In this document: positions 5,263 to 7,365 of the stretch, piece after piece | Layout of the letters: the number at the start of each line of letters is the position of its first letter | Position numbering within the stretch: position 1 is the stretch's first letter | NCBI GenBank assembly: GCA_964371695.1 | Contig: CAYJOG010000138.1 | Coordinates: 1 to 7,365 of the forward strand | Direction of reading: 5' to 3' | DNA from: CAYJOG01 sp964371695 [NCBI: uncultured bacterium] | GTDB taxonomy: Bacteria; CAYJOG01 | DNA length: 7,365 nucleotides | Made by a program: the position numbers and the translations under genes | The notes under the pieces: generated by a model | Told to the model about the DNA's origin: nothing | What the model saw: the letters and a program-made list of their open reading frames with translations, nothing else | Database searches by the model: none

Positions 5263-6759
5263 TCAGTCCGTTTTTTTTTGTTCATCCGCCATGGCGGCGT
5301 ATTCACGGGCCACCTTTTGCGTGGCGTCTTCGGGCAGAGTGTTCATTTTGGGGCCGGTATAGGGGTAACCCGCGCCGGGATAACCAAAGCTGCCGGGGAA
5401 GTTCCAGCCGCTGGGATAACCATACAGCATGCCCGGCTCCGGGGGAGGGGCCATGCCGCCCTGGTGAGGATAGGCGGGGTAGGTGAGGGGAGCGGCTTCG
5501 CCCAGGGGTTTCAGGAAGACGCTGCACACATAACCATTGCCCTTGTGGTGATACACCCGCAGCCATGCGCCGCCCTGGCAACCGGGGCCGTCCACCCCTG
5601 CGCCGTGGGCCGACACGGTGTCGCCCGCTTTGAGTGCGCCAATGGCCTTGCCATTCACGCTGGGTTTGTTGCGCACCGTCAGTCCGCTGGTGTGGGCCAC
5701 CTTGAAGTTGCCCACGCCGGTGCCGTAGCCATAGCCGTAATACAGCTCATCGGCCTGTGCGCCCATGGGGGGGGCCGTGACATTGGTGGGGGTTTCCACC
5801 ACGCGGATGGTGGCGTCGCCCATCTGTTTTTCGGAGCGATGCACCACCGGGGGGGTGTAGAAGAGGCCGCGGTCAAAACCGGGGTAATAAACATTGTAAT
5901 AGTTGGCGTATTTCTGGAACCGGCCCTTGAAGCCGATGTCCACCTTCACTTCGTATTGCGCCACCTGATTGGGCAGGCCCGCCATGGTGCCGTACATGGC
6001 GTGGGGGTTGCCCGCCCAGCCGGGCACATAACCCACACCGGCATAGGGGCAGCGGGTGCCATAAACCGCTTTGTGCGCGGTGCCATAAACGGGTTTCTGG
6101 ATTTCTTTGTAGCCCACCCAGTCGGTGCGGTAACCGTTGGTGACGGTGCTGGGCACGGTGGCGACGTGGTCATACATCTTGGCTTTGTACACGTCTTCGC
6201 GCACAAAATACCAACCCACGTTCATCCAGTTGGGCACGGGGCCATAGCAGCTCTGGTTCAGGCGCAGCGTGGCGTATTCCAGGTGCTTGACGCGGCCCAG
6301 ATAAGCCCCGCAAACCTGCACGGCGGTGTAATCAGTGCCCAAGGCGAAACGCGGGTCTTCCTGCTGGGCCTTGTTCAGGCGCAGCTTCAGGTCATCCTTG
6401 TGTACCCGCACGGCCATCCAGCCCTGGGGGCAGTCGGCTGCAGGCACAGGTTGGGCATGCAGCGGCTCCACGCAGGTATGCACGGGAATGCGCCAGCCCC
6501 AGGGGCCAACCAGACCCGTGGGCCAGGAGCCCACCCAGTCCAGGGGGCGCACCATCACGCTGTATTCCAGGCCGTCCACATCCATGCCCACGGGCCGGGG
6601 GGTGGGGCTGATGACCACCCAGTCGGGCTGGCTGTGGCCGCAGATGCCGCCCACGTCCGCCTTGGCGGATTGGGGGGCAACAAGGCCCAGCACAAGAGCG
6701 CCTGTTGCCAAAAGAGCATGACGAAGCAGGGAGGTGATTCGGGTTTTGACGGGAGACAT
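5263..6759 (-). CDS. Secreted Cys-rich protein with bacterial SH3 domain and Gly/Pro/Tyr-rich tail
   Basis: The 498-residue product has a clear Sec signal peptide: basic MSPVKTR, a hydrophobic core LLATGALVLGLVA, and a likely cut after SAKA (residue 34). The mature part has eight Cys (40, 96, 110, 150, 171, 237, 394, 412), suggesting disulfides outside the cytoplasm. I do not recognise the domain at 35-350, which is rich in Trp, Tyr and Gly. Residues about 355-418 resemble a bacterial SH3 (SH3b) domain: SGLTVRNKPSVNGKAIGALK, then GDTV, WLRVYHHKGNGYVCSVFL. Such domains often bind cell wall or target proteins. A Gly/Pro/Tyr-rich tail (423-470) precedes the end, ADEQKKTD. The last codons lie in an A9 run from which a -1 shift leads into the FecR frame. 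The ATG directly follows a good -10 box and has no ribosome-binding site. Confidence 0.85.
   Translation of the reverse strand: MSPVKTRITSLLRHALLATGALVLGLVAPQSAKADVGGICGHSQPDWVVISPTPRPVGMDVDGLEYSVMVRPLDWVGSWPTGLVGPWGWRIPVHTCVEPLHAQPVPAADCPQGWMAVRVHKDDLKLRLNKAQQEDPRFALGTDYTAVQVCGAYLGRVKHLEYATLRLNQSCYGPVPNWMNVGWYFVREDVYKAKMYDHVATVPSTVTNGYRTDWVGYKEIQKPVYGTAHKAVYGTRCPYAGVGYVPGWAGNPHAMYGTMAGLPNQVAQYEVKVDIGFKGRFQKYANYYNVYYPGFDRGLFYTPPVVHRSEKQMGDATIRVVETPTNVTAPPMGAQADELYYGYGYGTGVGNFKVAHTSGLTVRNKPSVNGKAIGALKAGDTVSAHGAGVDGPGCQGGAWLRVYHHKGNGYVCSVFLKPLGEAAPLTYPAYPHQGGMAPPPEPGMLYGYPSGWNFPGSFGYPGAGYPYTGPKMNTLPEDATQKVAREYAAMADEQKKTD
5271..5279 (-). other. A9 slippery run joining the SH3 and FecR frames
   Basis: The minus strand reads CAA AAA AAA ACG GAC TGA in the SH3 frame. 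A -1 slip on the nine A residues changes this to CAA AAA AAA AAC GGA CTG ACC and enters the FecR frame. Runs of nine A are known sites of both ribosomal frameshifting and transcriptional slippage. An indel error in the sequence would look the same. Confidence 0.55.
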
Positions 6760-6767
6760 GACGGCGA

Positions 6768-6798
6768 ATTATACCCACACCCGGCCAGTGGATTGCAA
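6768..6798 (-). promoter_or_regulatory. Promoter of the SH3-domain gene, possibly giving leaderless mRNA
   Basis: On the minus strand a perfect TATAAT (6773-6768) is preceded by TTGCAA (6798-6793) with a 19-base spacer, two more than usual. The -10 box ends eight bases before the ATG, so transcription would start at or within a base or two of the A of ATG. No Shine-Dalgarno is present, which agrees with a leaderless transcript. Confidence 0.55.
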
Positions 6799-6814
6799 GC
6801 CTGATTTTTGAGAC

Positions 6815-6952
6815 GTAGCCCCGGCGTCCCGCCGGGAGTATTGACTGCGCCGCAGGCGCGCACCAATCAGACTCTCTCATTATTTTTCTGGAAAACAGCT
6901 GTTCGGTGACGCCTTCGGCGTTTTTTTGCTCCCGGCGAGACGCCGGGGCTAC
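6815..6952 (-). repeat. Composite REP/BIME-like element, copy 2 (138 bp, inverted relative to copy 1)
   Basis: Two inverted 24-base units starting GTAGCCCCGGCG bound this element (6815-6838 and, on the minus strand, 6929-6952). Read on the minus strand it has the same order as copy 1: GTAG palindrome, run of A with ACGCC-GAA-GGCGT hairpin, variable middle, TGGTGCGCGCC (6865-6855) with hairpin, inverted palindrome. Hairpin arms differ in sequence between copies but keep pairing. It lies between the SH3 promoter and the end of clpB. Confidence 0.8.
6909..6927 (+). terminator. Terminator-like hairpin inside composite repeat copy 2
   Basis: ACGCC-TTC-GGCGT with a tail of seven T (6921-6927) on the plus strand, corresponding to the terminator of copy 1. 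Both neighbouring genes run on the minus strand, so it has no obvious gene to end. It would block any rightward transcription into the clpB antisense strand. Confidence 0.4.
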
Positions 6953-7048
6953 TATCTGTAAGGCGGCGTTTTCTTTGTTACTGGATTCCCGTTTTTGCAG
7001 GAATAAAGCTTGGGTTGGCCTTAATTGTTGAGTAACAACAACAATGCC

Positions 7049-7365
7049 TCAGTCCCCCGCCACCTCAAACACCAGCCCCTCGGCGGTTTTGGACAGGTTC
7101 ACGGTGCAGCCTTCCGGGCAATCGCCCGCCAGAATGCGCCGGGCCAGGGGGGATTCCACCTCGCGCTGAATCAGCCGCTTGAGGGGCCGTGCGCCAAACA
7201 CCGGGTCAAAGCCCTTTTCGGCCAGATAATCCAGGGCGTCCTCGTGGGCGTTAAGGGTGATGCCGCGCTCAGTCAGGCGCTCGCGCAGTTCGGCCAGTTG
7301 CAGCGACACAATCTGCCGGAGTTCCGCCCGCGAGAGGGGGTCGAATACGATCACGTCGTCAATAC
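7049..7365 (-). CDS. clpB: ATP-dependent chaperone ClpB, C-terminal part (5' end beyond the window)
   Basis: The last roughly 105 residues of ClpB, the Hsp100 disaggregase that works with DnaK to rescue aggregated proteins. The frame is open to the window edge (IDDVIVFDPLSRAELRQIV) and corresponds to the E. coli sequence RIDEMVVFHPL, so the start lies outside. The sensor-2 motif FDPVFGARPLKR (near the middle of the visible part) and the following IQREVESPLARRIL are typical of the ClpB D2 small domain. The C-terminus (EVAGD) is at the usual place, so the end is intact. No clear intrinsic terminator follows on the minus strand before the composite repeat. Confidence 0.95.
   Translation of the reverse strand, partial: IDDVIVFDPLSRAELRQIVSLQLAELRERLTERGITLNAHEDALDYLAEKGFDPVFGARPLKRLIQREVESPLARRILAGDCPEGCTVNLSKTAEGLVFEVAGD

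Larger units (their letters stand above)
5195..5281 (-). other. Start-less upstream extension of the FecR frame (Pro-rich linker)
   Basis: In the FecR frame these codons read about TKKNGLTSAPPAEPKPE followed by VKPETPASPGVS. The first three residues lie within the A9 run. The alternating Pro, Glu and Lys are typical of a flexible linker between secreted domains, and the frame is closed only by a TGA at 5282-5284. The part up to 5265 overlaps the end and stop codon of the SH3 gene. Confidence 0.55.

Noticed and set aside
5251-6804. A 517-codon open frame on the plus strand opposite the SH3-domain gene
   Set aside because: The minus-strand frame has a signal peptide, an SH3-like domain and a promoter. 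The plus-strand frame is His/Gly/Ala-rich antisense of GC-rich coding DNA.
864-6880. Similar short peptides (WCAP...ILPA.RRGYV) encoded at about 870-950 and 6810-6870
   Set aside because: The likeness comes from the composite repeat in both places, not from related proteins.
6985-7004. ATTCC/GGAAT inverted repeat with a T run between the arms, downstream of clpB
   Set aside because: The stem is only five base pairs and no T tract follows on the minus strand, so it is not a convincing clpB terminator. It may be a decayed repeat.
7024-7045. ATTGTTG/CAACAAT inverted repeat just behind the clpB stop
   Set aside because: It is AT-rich with weak pairing and no T tract, and is easily explained by the simple CAA/TTG repeat there.

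Overview
The window is a GC-rich stretch of a Gram-negative bacterial chromosome. It holds a type IV pilus ATPase, secreted Sec-signal proteins and a ClpB disaggregase. The phylum cannot be fixed from these genes. All confident genes except one lie on the minus strand. The exception is the HU-family gene on the plus strand, divergent from the pilT-like gene. Mobile and repeat DNA fills the gaps between genes. I find no tRNA, rRNA or CRISPR.

Layout, left to right. (1) 1-729, minus: a DUF2804 gene cut by an in-frame TAG at 58-60; family-like sequence continues to the left edge. (2) 730-1042: a gene-poor stretch with a ~140-bp composite repeat made of two inverted GTAG-headed palindromes and a built-in terminator, plus a separate single REP-like palindrome. 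(3) 1043-3063, minus: a two-gene operon, a PilT/PilU-type retraction ATPase then a cyclic-nucleotide-binding + GAF protein, overlapping by GTGA. (4) 3258-3587, plus: an HU-like DNA-binding protein with a strong ribosome-binding site and a clean terminator. (5) 3694-4218, minus: the helix-turn-helix half (orfA-like) of an IS630-type transposase with no catalytic half, preceded by a possible 20-codon leader ORF. (6) 4330-4481: a 152-bp MITE-like element with terminal inverted repeats and TA on both sides, inserted in the stop codon of the next gene. (7) 4481-6759, minus: a secreted, Cys-rich SH3-domain protein followed by a FecR-domain reading frame. (8) 6760-7048: a promoter with its -10 box almost touching the ATG, then a second, oppositely oriented copy of the composite repeat. 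(9) 7049 to the right edge, minus: the C-terminal end of clpB.

The two most interesting points are these. First, the SH3 and FecR frames meet at a run of nine A residues. A -1 shift there joins them through a Pro-rich linker into one secreted protein of about 760 residues. The FecR part has no signal peptide of its own and no usual start codon before 5194. Second, the composite repeat occurs twice in opposite orientation with the same internal order of hairpins. It looks like a REP/BIME-type element that carries a one-way transcription terminator. In one copy this terminator sits just behind the pilT operon.

The pilT-like ATPase and the cNMP/GAF protein probably act together, with the second sensing a nucleotide or other small ligand and tuning pilus retraction; this is inference from the overlap. 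The other genes show no shared pathway.
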